Of a stretch of DNA of 64,000 nucleotides, positions 48,333 through 56,017 are shown one piece after another (the stretch's first letter is position 1; the number at the start of each line of letters is the position of its first letter). A program made the translations under genes and the position numbers. Origin of the DNA: RUG572 sp964386385 (lineage in GTDB: Bacteria > Verrucomicrobiota > Kiritimatiellia > RFP12 > UBA1067); the NCBI GenBank assembly GCA_964386385.1, contig CAYLRN010000003.1, positions 1 through 64,000 on the forward strand. Direction: 5' to 3'. The notes below the pieces were generated by a model that ran no database searches, was not told the DNA's origin, and saw only the letters and a program-made list of their open reading frames with translations.

Positions 48333-49484
48333 ATGGCAGAAGAGAAAGAGAAGTTGCTTGAGGCCGAGGCCGTGTCGCAGCGCGTGCAGGCGCTGCGGCG
48401 GAGCGTCGCCGAGATGGCGGACTACATAAAGATCGACGCCCGCCGCAAGGCGCTGGCGGACCTGGAGGCCGTGCAGGCGTCGGGGGATTTCTGGACCGAC
48501 CAGGAGAAGGCGAAGGACGTCATAGCGAAGACGAACGCCGAGCGCGCGTACGTCCAGCCGTTCGACGCGCTCTCGAAGACGGTCGAGGACGCGGCGGTGA
48601 TGCTTGAACTCGCGGAGATGGAGGAGGGCGCGGACCAGCAGGCCGCCCTCGCGGACACTCTTGCGGAATGCGCGAAGGCGGACGAGTATTTCGCCAAGCT
48701 CCGGATGCAGTCCCTGCTTGGCGGCAAGTTCGACGCATACAACGTCTTCGTGAAGCTCCACGCCGGGCAGGGCGGAACGGAGGCCTGCGACTGGGTGGCG
48801 ATGCTCTACCGCATGTACCAGCGCTACGCCGAAAGCCAGGGCTGGAAGGTGGAGGAATACGACCAGCAGCCGGGCGAAGAGGCGGGCCTCAAGGACGTCT
48901 ACTTCCGCATCGAGGGCCCCTACGCCTACGGCACGATGAAGGCCGAGCGCGGCATCCACCGCCTCGTGCGCATCTCGCCGTTCGACGCGAACAAGCGCCG
49001 GCAGACGTCGTTCGCCTCGGTGGAGACCGTGGCGGAGATCAACGACGGCGTGGACGTGGAGATCAAGGACGAAGACCTCCGCATCGACACCTACCGTTCC
49101 GGCGGCGCGGGCGGACAGCACGTGAACAAGACCGATTCGGCCGTGCGCCTCACCCATCTGCCCACCGGCATCGTCGTCGCCTGCCAGAAGGAGCGCTCGC
49201 AGCACATGAACAAGGAAAAGGCCATGAGCATGCTGCGCGCCCAGCTCTACGAGTACTACGAAGACCAGAAGAAGGCGGAGATGGATCGCTTCTACGGCGC
49301 GAAGTCCGCCAACGGCTGGGGCAGCCAGATCCGCTCCTACGTCTTCTGCCCCTACACCATGGTCAAGGACCTCCGCACGGAGTGCGAGACGTCCGATGTC
49401 AACGCCGTGATGGACGGGCGCATCCAGCCTTTCATCGAGGCCTGGCTGCAGCAGCAGGCCTCCAAGCAGAACGGTCCGGCATGA
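48333..49484 (+). CDS. prfB: Peptide chain release factor 2
   Basis: 383 residues. RF2 ends translation at UGA and UAA. The codon-recognition tripeptide is SPF in RISPFDANKRRQTSF, as expected of RF2 rather than RF1, and the peptidyl-hydrolysis GGQ is in GGAGGQHVNKTDSAVRLTH. The C-terminal region RSYVFCPYTMVKDLRTE is typical. Most RF2 genes contain an in-frame UGA near codon 25 with a programmed +1 frameshift for self-regulation; here the frame is continuous from the ATG and no such site is present. AAGAGGA precedes the start. The stop overlaps tsaB. Confidence 0.95.
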   Translation: MAEEKEKLLEAEAVSQRVQALRRSVAEMADYIKIDARRKALADLEAVQASGDFWTDQEKAKDVIAKTNAERAYVQPFDALSKTVEDAAVMLELAEMEEGADQQAALADTLAECAKADEYFAKLRMQSLLGGKFDAYNVFVKLHAGQGGTEACDWVAMLYRMYQRYAESQGWKVEEYDQQPGEEAGLKDVYFRIEGPYAYGTMKAERGIHRLVRISPFDANKRRQTSFASVETVAEINDGVDVEIKDEDLRIDTYRSGGAGGQHVNKTDSAVRLTHLPTGIVVACQKERSQHMNKEKAMSMLRAQLYEYYEDQKKAEMDRFYGAKSANGWGSQIRSYVFCPYTMVKDLRTECETSDVNAVMDGRIQPFIEAWLQQQASKQNGPA

Positions 49485-50113
49485 CGACGCTGGCGCTGGA
49501 GCGTTCGACCGACACGCAGTCCGTCGCCCTGGCGACGGACGACGGCCGCGTCGTCGGGAGGGTCTTCGCCGGCATGGATTCGCGCAGCGCCGACTGGCCC
49601 GTAAGGGTCCGCGACTTCCTCGCGGACGAAGGACTTTCCGTTGCGGACGTCGGCCGTGTCCTCGTCGGACAGGGGCCCGGTTCGTTCGCCGGCATCCGCG
49701 CCGCGCTCGCGTTCGCCCAGGGACTCGCCCTTCCGGGCGGAAAGTCCGTCGTCGGCCTCCCAAGCCCGATGGCGTTCACGCGCGCCGGATCGCGCGTGGC
49801 CGTCGTCGGCGACGCCCGCCGCGGACGCTACTGGGTCGCCCTGCACGACGGCCTGGACATGGTGGGCGACTTCGCGCTTGCCACGATGGAGACGCTTGCG
49901 CAGTCCGTGCCGGACGGCTATTCCGTCGTGACGCCGGACGGCGAGAGGATGGACGCAATTCTCAGGTCCACGTTCGCGCAGCGCTACGCCGGCGCCGGCG
50001 CCCCGCTCGCGGAACGGCTGGCGGAGATATCCGTCGCCCGTCCCGACCTGCTGCGTCCGGAGCCGCTGCCGATCTACCTTCAGCCCGCCGTGCGTCCGTC
50101 CGAGGGAAAATAG
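49481..50113 (+). CDS. tsaB: tRNA t6A modification protein TsaB
   Basis: 210 residues, ASKHA-fold partner that with TsaD and TsaE makes threonylcarbamoyl-adenosine on ANN-decoding tRNAs. Family marks are LALERSTDTQSVALA at the N-terminus, VLVGQGPGSFAGIRAALAFAQGLAL (the GPGSFxGxR signature) and VVGDARRGRYWVA. The ATGA overlap with the prfB stop sets the start. Slightly shorter than usual (220-235), within family range. Confidence 0.9.
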   Translation: MTTLALERSTDTQSVALATDDGRVVGRVFAGMDSRSADWPVRVRDFLADEGLSVADVGRVLVGQGPGSFAGIRAALAFAQGLALPGGKSVVGLPSPMAFTRAGSRVAVVGDARRGRYWVALHDGLDMVGDFALATMETLAQSVPDGYSVVTPDGERMDAILRSTFAQRYAGAGAPLAERLAEISVARPDLLRPEPLPIYLQPAVRPSEGK

Positions 50114-50154
50114 CCGCCTTTCAGACGAAGTTCAACCATCAGAGGAGAAATGCA

Positions 50155-51519
50155 ATGACGAAGGGGATTTCAAAGACGCTTCTGGCCGTCGCGGCAGTCG
50201 TCGCCGCGGCAGTCGCCACCGCCCGCCCGCCGAACTACGACGAATCGAAGGTCGGGCCGTACACGCTCGAAGACCCGCTCACGTTCGTCGACGGACGCAA
50301 GGTGAAGACCCCGGCCGACTGGCAGGAGCGCCGTCGCGAAATCGTGCGCATCTTCGAGAGCGAGATGTTCGGGCGCACTCCGCCCGCGCCGGAGGCCGTC
50401 GTCACGGAAATGTTCGAGGAGGGGACGACGCTCGCCGGCCTTGGCATCCGCCGGCAGTACCGAATGTGGTTCAAGTCCGACAAGTCGGGGCCGCACGTCG
50501 ACTGGCTTCTCTACCTCCCCAACCGCATCTCCGGCGTCAAGCCGAAGTTCGAAGGCGGCCGCCCCGTCTGCGAGAACGCGGAAAAGTGCCCGATCATCCT
50601 CTTCCTCAACTATCGCGGCAACCACGAGCTGACGACGGACACGGAAGTCAAGGCCCCGGACCAGACATGGCTGCGCAACGACAAGTCCGCCGGCGTCGTC
50701 GACCACAAGCCGTCCCCCGCTCGGCAGGGCGTCAAGCGGAAGCTCGCCAGCGCCTCGCCTTTCCCGCTTGAGACGATCCTTGCGCGCGGATACGCCGTGC
50801 TGACCGCCTGCTACGGACAGATCTCGCCCGACGTCGAGGTGCGTCGCGGAGAGCCGGAGGCGCTCGCCTACACCGGAATCTTCTCGCTCTGGCCGCCGCG
50901 CGACCCGAACCGCGACGACAACACGACCGCCATCGGCGCCTGGGCGTGGACGCTTTCGCGCGGCCTCGACCTCGCCGAGCGCATCCCGGAGGTCGACGCG
51001 AAGAGGAACGTCGCCACCGGCTGCTCCCGCCTCGCGAAGACCCCGCTCCTGGCCTGCTCCCGCGACGAGCGCTTCGCAGTCTGCGCGCCCGTCCAGACCG
51101 GCGGCGGCGGCGTCCCGCTCGCGAAGCGCGACTTTGGCGAGAACGTCTCCACAGAGGTCGTCATGTTCCCGCACTGGTACTGCAAGGCCTACGCCAAGTA
51201 CGCCGACAACGAGGCGAACATGAAGTTCGACCAGCACCTTCTCGTCGCCTCCATCGCCCCGCGCCGGATTCTCGTCGAGGGCTACAACGCCGGCTGGTTC
51301 GACACGAAGGGCGAATACCTCGCCTGCCGGGCGGCCTCGCCCGCCTGGACGGTGAACGGCCTCCCCGGCCTCCCCGACAGGCCGTTCCCCGCGAACTACG
51401 ACACGTCGTGCATCGGCTCGCATCTCGGCTACGTCCGCCGCGGCGGCGAGCACGGCATCGCCGGCGACGACTGGAACTGGACGATGGACTTCGCAGACCG
51501 GGCGTTCGGCCGCAAATGA
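50155..51519 (+). CDS. Secreted glucuronoyl esterase-like hydrolase, CE15
   Basis: 454 residues with a signal peptide at about 1-23. CE15 enzymes cleave ester links between glucuronic acid on xylan and lignin alcohols. The serine motif is GCSRLAK at 289-295 (S291), where CE15 normally reads GCSRxGK; here Ala replaces the Gly. The catalytic His is expected in RGGEHGIAG (H433). NYRGNHE and RDPNRDDNTTAIGAWAW (Trp and Arg of the pocket) also fit. A ribosome site (GAGGAGAA) precedes the ATG. It lies between tsaB and a PP2C gene whose start overlaps its stop, an unusual mix of secreted and cytoplasmic genes. Confidence 0.82.
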   Translation: MTKGISKTLLAVAAVVAAAVATARPPNYDESKVGPYTLEDPLTFVDGRKVKTPADWQERRREIVRIFESEMFGRTPPAPEAVVTEMFEEGTTLAGLGIRRQYRMWFKSDKSGPHVDWLLYLPNRISGVKPKFEGGRPVCENAEKCPIILFLNYRGNHELTTDTEVKAPDQTWLRNDKSAGVVDHKPSPARQGVKRKLASASPFPLETILARGYAVLTACYGQISPDVEVRRGEPEALAYTGIFSLWPPRDPNRDDNTTAIGAWAWTLSRGLDLAERIPEVDAKRNVATGCSRLAKTPLLACSRDERFAVCAPVQTGGGGVPLAKRDFGENVSTEVVMFPHWYCKAYAKYADNEANMKFDQHLLVASIAPRRILVEGYNAGWFDTKGEYLACRAASPAWTVNGLPGLPDRPFPANYDTSCIGSHLGYVRRGGEHGIAGDDWNWTMDFADRAFGRK

Positions 51520-52355
51520 GTTCGCTGGGGGCACGGCTTTTCATGAGCAGGACGCCGCTTGGCGCGGCGCTCAGGCGCCTTGCCAGGCTTCTGCATCCGC
51601 ACCGCGCCCCGGCGGACCGCCTCTTCTTCACGGCGGCCAGCGTGTCCGACGTCGGCCTCGTCAGGAAGGAGAACCAGGACTCGTTCATCTGCCGTCCCGA
51701 CGACGGGTTCTTCTGCGTCGCCGACGGCATGGGCGGCGGCAGCGACGGCGCCCTGGCCAGCCGGTGGACTTGCGAGGCCCTTTGCGGGGTCTCCATGCCG
51801 CAGTCATCCGTCGACGGGTGCAGACGCGCCCTTGGCGAAGCCCTCCAGAATGCCAACGAGCGCATTCGCGTCCATGCGCGCTCCATGAACTTCAGGATGA
51901 TGGGCACGACCATCGCGATTCTGCATCTCAATCCGGGAAAGCCGGAAGTCGGGCTCGTCTGCCACGCCGGCGACAGCCGCGTGTACCGTCTGCGCGAAGG
52001 ACGGCTTGACGCGCTGACTTCCGACCACACGGTCGGCAACGCCATGAGCCGCAACACCTTCTCCTCCGAGCAGGCGAAGGCGCTGGCGTCGCGGCGCAAT
52101 CCGCTTGCGCACGTCCTCACGCGCTCCGTGGGCACGGAGCTGCGCGTCAATCCCGAATGGAAGCGGATCCGCGCATTTCCAGGAGACCGCTATCTCCTCT
52201 GTTCCGACGGAGTGCACGACGTGCTGGCGGACGACTTTCTGCGCCGCGCGCTGGCGAAGCCGTCGCCAGAGAGGGCGGCGGCGAAGATAGCCGAGGCGGT
52301 GCGGCGGCGCGGCGCGGCGGACAACTACACGGTCGTCTGCGTCTTCGCGCAGTGA
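51516..52355 (+). CDS. PP2C-family Ser/Thr protein phosphatase
   Basis: 279 residues, cytoplasmic. The PPM metal-binding motifs are in order: VGLVRKENQDSF (Glu and Asp), FFCVADGMGGG (DGMGG), CHAGDSRVYRLR (GDSR), LLCSDGVHDVL (SDG) and DNYTVVCVF (DN). It would reverse phosphorylation by Hanks-type kinases, none of which is in this window. A 30-40-residue basic N-terminal extension precedes the domain. Its start overlaps the CE15 stop (ATGA). A link to the FHA protein at 21.2 kb is possible but not shown by position. Confidence 0.88.
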   Translation: MSSLGARLFMSRTPLGAALRRLARLLHPHRAPADRLFFTAASVSDVGLVRKENQDSFICRPDDGFFCVADGMGGGSDGALASRWTCEALCGVSMPQSSVDGCRRALGEALQNANERIRVHARSMNFRMMGTTIAILHLNPGKPEVGLVCHAGDSRVYRLREGRLDALTSDHTVGNAMSRNTFSSEQAKALASRRNPLAHVLTRSVGTELRVNPEWKRIRAFPGDRYLLCSDGVHDVLADDFLRRALAKPSPERAAAKIAEAVRRRGAADNYTVVCVFAQ

Positions 52356-52372
52356 AGACGGAGGCGGTGCGG

Positions 52373-53218
52373 ATGTCGGATTTCACCGTTCTCTTCGCGG
52401 CGATGGTGGTGGGCGCCTCGCTGTCGCTCTCCGGCGCCGCGCTGCAGAGCGTGCTCGGCAATCCGCTCGCCGAGCCGTACGTGCTTGGACTTGTGGGCGG
52501 GGCGTCGCTTGGAGTGGCCGTCGTGTTCCAGGCGGGGTGGGCGGCGGCGTCCGCGCTTGCCGTCCCCGCCGCCGCGCTTTTCGGCGCCTGCCTGTCGCTT
52601 GCGCTCGTCTGCCTGGTGTCGTTCTTCGCGGCGCGGCGCATGGGGCGGCGCGCGTTTGGCGGCGGGGTCGTGATTCTCGCCGGGTTCGTCGCCGGGTCGT
52701 TCACGAACTCCTTGCAGATGCTCGTCCTCTCGTTTGCGACGCCGGAGCAGTCCGCGGCGGCATTGAAGTGGGTCTGGGGCGACTTGCGCGACGTGCGCAT
52801 GGAGTCCGTCCTCGTCTCGCTTGCGGCGCTGTCCATTGCGTTTCTTGCGCTCCAGTCGCAGTGCCGGAACCTCAACGCGATGGCGCTTGGCGAGGACGTG
52901 GCGCAGTCGCTTGGCGTCAAGGTGCGGCGGACGCAGTTGGTCGCACTGGGCGCCGCGTCGCTTGCGACGGCGGTGTCCGTCGCCCTCGCCGGCGCCGTCG
53001 GATTCGTCGGCATGATAGTGCCGCACGTGGCGAGGCGTCTCCTCGGCGCGAACCACAGGGCGTACCTTCCGGCGAGCATGGTCGGCGGAGGCGTGTTCCT
53101 CGTCGCGATGCAGGCCGTCTCCCGCGCGCTTCCCGACTCCGTGCCGCTCGGCGTCGTGTGCGCCCTGGCCGGAGCTCCGTTCTTTCTCTGGCTTCTGACG
53201 AGGAGGGGACGTGCCTGA
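52373..53218 (+). CDS. FecCD-type iron/cobalamin ABC permease, short N-terminus
   Basis: 281 residues, FecCD/BtuC family permease. Strong family motifs: LSGAALQSVLGNPLAEPYVLGLVGGASLG near 20-50, KWVWGD, MALGEDVAQSLGV and VGFVGMIVPHVARRLLGANHR. Typical members have about 330 residues; this one begins almost at the GxxLQ motif and lacks the first one or two membrane helices. GGAGG lies 8 nt before the ATG at 52373; a GTG at 52352 would add only seven residues. The ATPase gene overlaps its end. No substrate-binding protein or TonB receptor is nearby, so the substrate (siderophore, heme or cobalamin) is unknown. Confidence 0.85.
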   Translation: MSDFTVLFAAMVVGASLSLSGAALQSVLGNPLAEPYVLGLVGGASLGVAVVFQAGWAAASALAVPAAALFGACLSLALVCLVSFFAARRMGRRAFGGGVVILAGFVAGSFTNSLQMLVLSFATPEQSAAALKWVWGDLRDVRMESVLVSLAALSIAFLALQSQCRNLNAMALGEDVAQSLGVKVRRTQLVALGAASLATAVSVALAGAVGFVGMIVPHVARRLLGANHRAYLPASMVGGGVFLVAMQAVSRALPDSVPLGVVCALAGAPFFLWLLTRRGRA

Positions 53219-53831
53219 ACTCCGCCACAGGACCGTCAGGTACGACGGCGTCGTCGCGCTGGACGACGTGTCGCTCTCCGTCCGCGACGGCGAGCGCATC
53301 GCCGTCGTCGGGTCGAACGGCTCCGGCAAGTCGACGCTTCTCCGGGAGCTCTCCCGCGAACGCGGGCTTTGCGTCCTCGTGCCGCAGCAGGTTCCGGACG
53401 GGCTTCCGCTAATCGCGCGCGACTACGTCATGCTTGGGCGGACGCCGCGCCTTTCGCCCTGGCGGCGGCCGTCGCCGGCGGACGACGCGGCGGTGCGCTC
53501 CGCCCTGGCGGCCGTCGACGCCGCCCATCTGTCCGCCCGCCGGCTCGACTCCGTCTCCGGCGGCGAGAGGCGGCGGCTCTCCCTTGCGCTTGCGCTTGCG
53601 TCGGAGGCTCCCGTCCTTCTGCTGGACGAGCCGACCGCGCAGCTGGACTTCCGCCATCGGACGGAGTTCTTTTCCATTCTTGCGCGGCTGCCGAGAGCGG
53701 TAGTCGCGGCCATGCACGAACTGGACGATGTCGTGCGGCATTTTTCGCGTACCGTCGTCCTTTCGTCGGGGCGGATTGTCGCCGACGGACGCTTTGTCGA
53801 AAAGTCGGCAATGGAGGAGTTGATGAAATGA
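53211..53831 (+). CDS. FecE/BtuD-type ABC transporter ATPase
   Basis: 206 residues, ATPase partner of the permease just upstream (8-nt overlap). Walker A GSNGSGKST at 34-42, signature VSGGERRR, Walker B VLLLDEPTAQLDF and a switch His in AAMHELDD. It is about 50 residues shorter than usual FecE proteins: the helical region between Walker A and the Q-loop (VPQQ) is compact. Translation starts at GTG after AGGAGGGGAC. The stop overlaps gpsA in ATGA. Confidence 0.87.
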   Translation: MPELRHRTVRYDGVVALDDVSLSVRDGERIAVVGSNGSGKSTLLRELSRERGLCVLVPQQVPDGLPLIARDYVMLGRTPRLSPWRRPSPADDAAVRSALAAVDAAHLSARRLDSVSGGERRRLSLALALASEAPVLLLDEPTAQLDFRHRTEFFSILARLPRAVVAAMHELDDVVRHFSRTVVLSSGRIVADGRFVEKSAMEELMK

Positions 53832-54817
53832 AAATCGCAATCGTTGGCGCGGGCGGATGGGGCACCGCGAACGCCCTCGTCCTTGACGGGTACGGACACG
53901 AAGTCGCGCTGTGGTGCAGGCGCGCCGAGGCGGCCGATGAGATGTCCGCCTCGCGCGAGAACGCGCGGTATCTGCCGGGCGTCGCGCTGCCGGAGAGGCT
54001 TGCCTTGACGTCCGACTGCGAACGCGCGGCGCGGGGCGCGGACGTCGTCGTGTTCGCCGTGCCGTCCGCCCATCTTCGCGGCGTATGCGGCCTTTTCAAG
54101 GGGCTTGTGCCGTCCGACGCCTGCGTCGTGTCGCTTGTGAAGGGCGTCGAGGCGGGGACGCGCAGGCGGATGAGCGAGGTGATCGCGGACGAGCTTGGCT
54201 GTGCGCCTGCGGTCGTCCTTTCAGGCCCGTCGCACGCGGAGGAGGTGGCCCGCCGGATTCCCACCGCGCTCGTCGCCGCCTGCGAGGACGTGCGGAGCGC
54301 GAAGCTCGTCCAGGCGCTCTGGAGCGGGCCTGCGCTGCGCGTCTACACGTCGCGCGACCCGATTGGCGTCGAAGTCGCGGGCGCGGTGAAGAACGTCCTT
54401 GCGATTGCCGCAGGCTGTTCCGACGGTCTTGGATTCGGAGACAACACCCGTGCTGCGCTCGTGACGCGGGGGCTTGCCGAGATGGGGCGTCTTGCCGCCG
54501 CGCGCGGAGCTGCCCCCGGCACCGTCGCCGGGCTTGCGGGCGTGGGAGACCTGATCGTGACGTGCAATTCGCGCCATTCGCGCAACCGCGCGGTGGGAGT
54601 GCGCCTTGGGAAGGGCGAGGGGATAGACGAGATAGTGGCCTCGATGAAGATGGTGGCGGAGGGCGTGGGCAACTCGCGCACGGTGCGCGAACTTGCCGCG
54701 GAGCTTGGAGTGGAGATGCCGATTGCGGAGATAGTCGAAAAGGTCTGCTTCGGCGGCTATCCGGTCCGCGACTCGATCGTCGCGCTCATGTCCCGCACGA
54801 TGAAGGACGAGGCCTGA
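53828..54817 (+). CDS. gpsA: Glycerol-3-phosphate dehydrogenase (NAD(P)+)
   Basis: 329 residues, cytoplasmic. It reduces dihydroxyacetone phosphate to sn-glycerol-3-phosphate for phospholipid synthesis. Nucleotide site GAGGWGTA at 7-14, SLVKGVE, LSGPSHAEEVARRIPTALVAA, EVAGAVKNVLAIAAG with the catalytic Lys, and GDNTRAALVTRGLAEM are the standard motifs. Length is normal. The ATGA overlap with the ABC ATPase sets the start. It converges with the PDDEXK gene on the other strand, 16 nt away. Confidence 0.94.
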   Translation: MKIAIVGAGGWGTANALVLDGYGHEVALWCRRAEAADEMSASRENARYLPGVALPERLALTSDCERAARGADVVVFAVPSAHLRGVCGLFKGLVPSDACVVSLVKGVEAGTRRRMSEVIADELGCAPAVVLSGPSHAEEVARRIPTALVAACEDVRSAKLVQALWSGPALRVYTSRDPIGVEVAGAVKNVLAIAAGCSDGLGFGDNTRAALVTRGLAEMGRLAAARGAAPGTVAGLAGVGDLIVTCNSRHSRNRAVGVRLGKGEGIDEIVASMKMVAEGVGNSRTVRELAAELGVEMPIAEIVEKVCFGGYPVRDSIVALMSRTMKDEA

Positions 54818-54833
54818 CGCCCGCCACGGCTTT

Positions 54834-55766
54834 CTATATGGCGGCGATTTCTGCCTCGTCAAGGCCGGTCGCCGCCGCAATCTGCCCGACGGAAAGCCCC
54901 ATCGACTTCAGTTTGCGGGCGGTTTCGAGTTTTCCCTCTTTCAGACCCTCCTCGCGGCCTTTCTCCTTGCCTTCTTTCAGCCCTTCTTCGCGGCCTTCCC
55001 TTCGGCCTGCAAGGCGGCCCCGCGTTTCCCCCTCTTTCATCCCCTTCTGGTAGCTGTACTCCGGGTCGGCGGTGATGGAGCGGGCGACCCGCACGGCGTC
55101 CAGGAACATGTCGTAGCCAAGCAGCTGCTCCCGCGTGAACGCGGACACCTCGACGAGTTCGACCGCCTGCCGGATTTCGCTTGATTCCATCAGCTCCGCC
55201 GGCACCCGCTCCATTGTTCCGCCTATCTCGGTCAGGAAGCGCAGCCAAAGCACGGCCATCTTGCGCTCCGCGATTGTCTGGGGCTTGAACTTCTTCAGTT
55301 CGACGAAGATGAGGTGGAGGCCTTCGATCACCCTGTCCGTGTACTTCTCGTGGACGACCCTATAGTGGTGGATGAACTCCGGGACTTCCTTCTCGAAGAT
55401 GGCGTCGACGAGGTTGAGCGAGTATACCGGGCGGAGGCTGGAGAACTCGTCGGAGCGCTCGAGTTGGTCTACGTAGACCTTCGCGGAGTTGAAGAGCGCC
55501 CGGTCCTTGAAGTCGCTCGTCCAGTACGTCTGCATCTCCACGATGAACCTGCGGCCGTCGGCGGTCTTGCAGAAGACGTCCACGATGCTGTTCTTTCCGA
55601 TGCACGTGCGCGGGACGCGCTCCGGCGAGAGGTATTCGACCTCGGCGATTTCCTCTCCTTCGGGAAGTGGCAGAAGGGAGTTGAGAAGGCTGACGAGGAG
55701 GTTCGGATGCTCTCCGAACACCCGCTTGAACGCCGGGTCCGCCTTTGGGTCGAGATATCTTGCCAT
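54834..55766 (-). CDS. PDDEXK-family (Rpn/PF12784-type) nuclease-like protein
   Basis: 310 residues. The N-terminal two thirds match the PDDEXK_2/Rpn-like family (DPKADPAFKRVFG, then NSIVDVFCKTADGRRFIVEMQ carrying the Asp and Glu-x-Gln of the active site). The family includes recombination-promoting nucleases and many multi-copy genes of unknown role in gut bacteria. After about residue 235 comes a highly charged Glu/Gly/Lys/Arg repeat (REGREEGLKEGKEKGREEGL), probably an extended helix, and a short end SVGQIAAATGLDEAEI that looks like a helix-turn-helix. ATG at 55766 follows AAGGA; an upstream ATG at 55820 lacks a site. A weak promoter (TTGACT at 55849, GATTAT at 55824, minus strand) is possible. 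Confidence 0.8.
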   Translation of the reverse strand: MARYLDPKADPAFKRVFGEHPNLLVSLLNSLLPLPEGEEIAEVEYLSPERVPRTCIGKNSIVDVFCKTADGRRFIVEMQTYWTSDFKDRALFNSAKVYVDQLERSDEFSSLRPVYSLNLVDAIFEKEVPEFIHHYRVVHEKYTDRVIEGLHLIFVELKKFKPQTIAERKMAVLWLRFLTEIGGTMERVPAELMESSEIRQAVELVEVSAFTREQLLGYDMFLDAVRVARSITADPEYSYQKGMKEGETRGRLAGRREGREEGLKEGKEKGREEGLKEGKLETARKLKSMGLSVGQIAAATGLDEAEIAAI

Positions 55767-55921
55767 GTCCTTGTCCTCGCTTTTCCGCTTCTGGACGCAC
55801 CGCGCCCAAAAAGCGCACATAATCTGCCACGTTTGCGGACGAAAGTCAAGGGCGTTCGCCGCCCGGAGCGAATCGCGAACCTCGATCCCGTGTTTCGTAT
55901 ATGGAAATCAGGGGCGAACTA

Positions 55922-55930
55922 TGGTAGAAT
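55922..55930 (+). promoter_or_regulatory. Extended -10 promoter before purD
   Basis: TGG plus TAGAAT. The predicted start of transcription is about 80 nt before purD, which has AAAGGAAG at its ribosome site. Confidence 0.45.
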
Positions 55931-56017
55931 GTCCGCCGTTGCGGCGCATGGTACGGCAGACGCCGCGCATCTACGGCGGACTTGCGGTCTCCGGTTTCAG
56001 GTAAAAGGAAGAACGAA

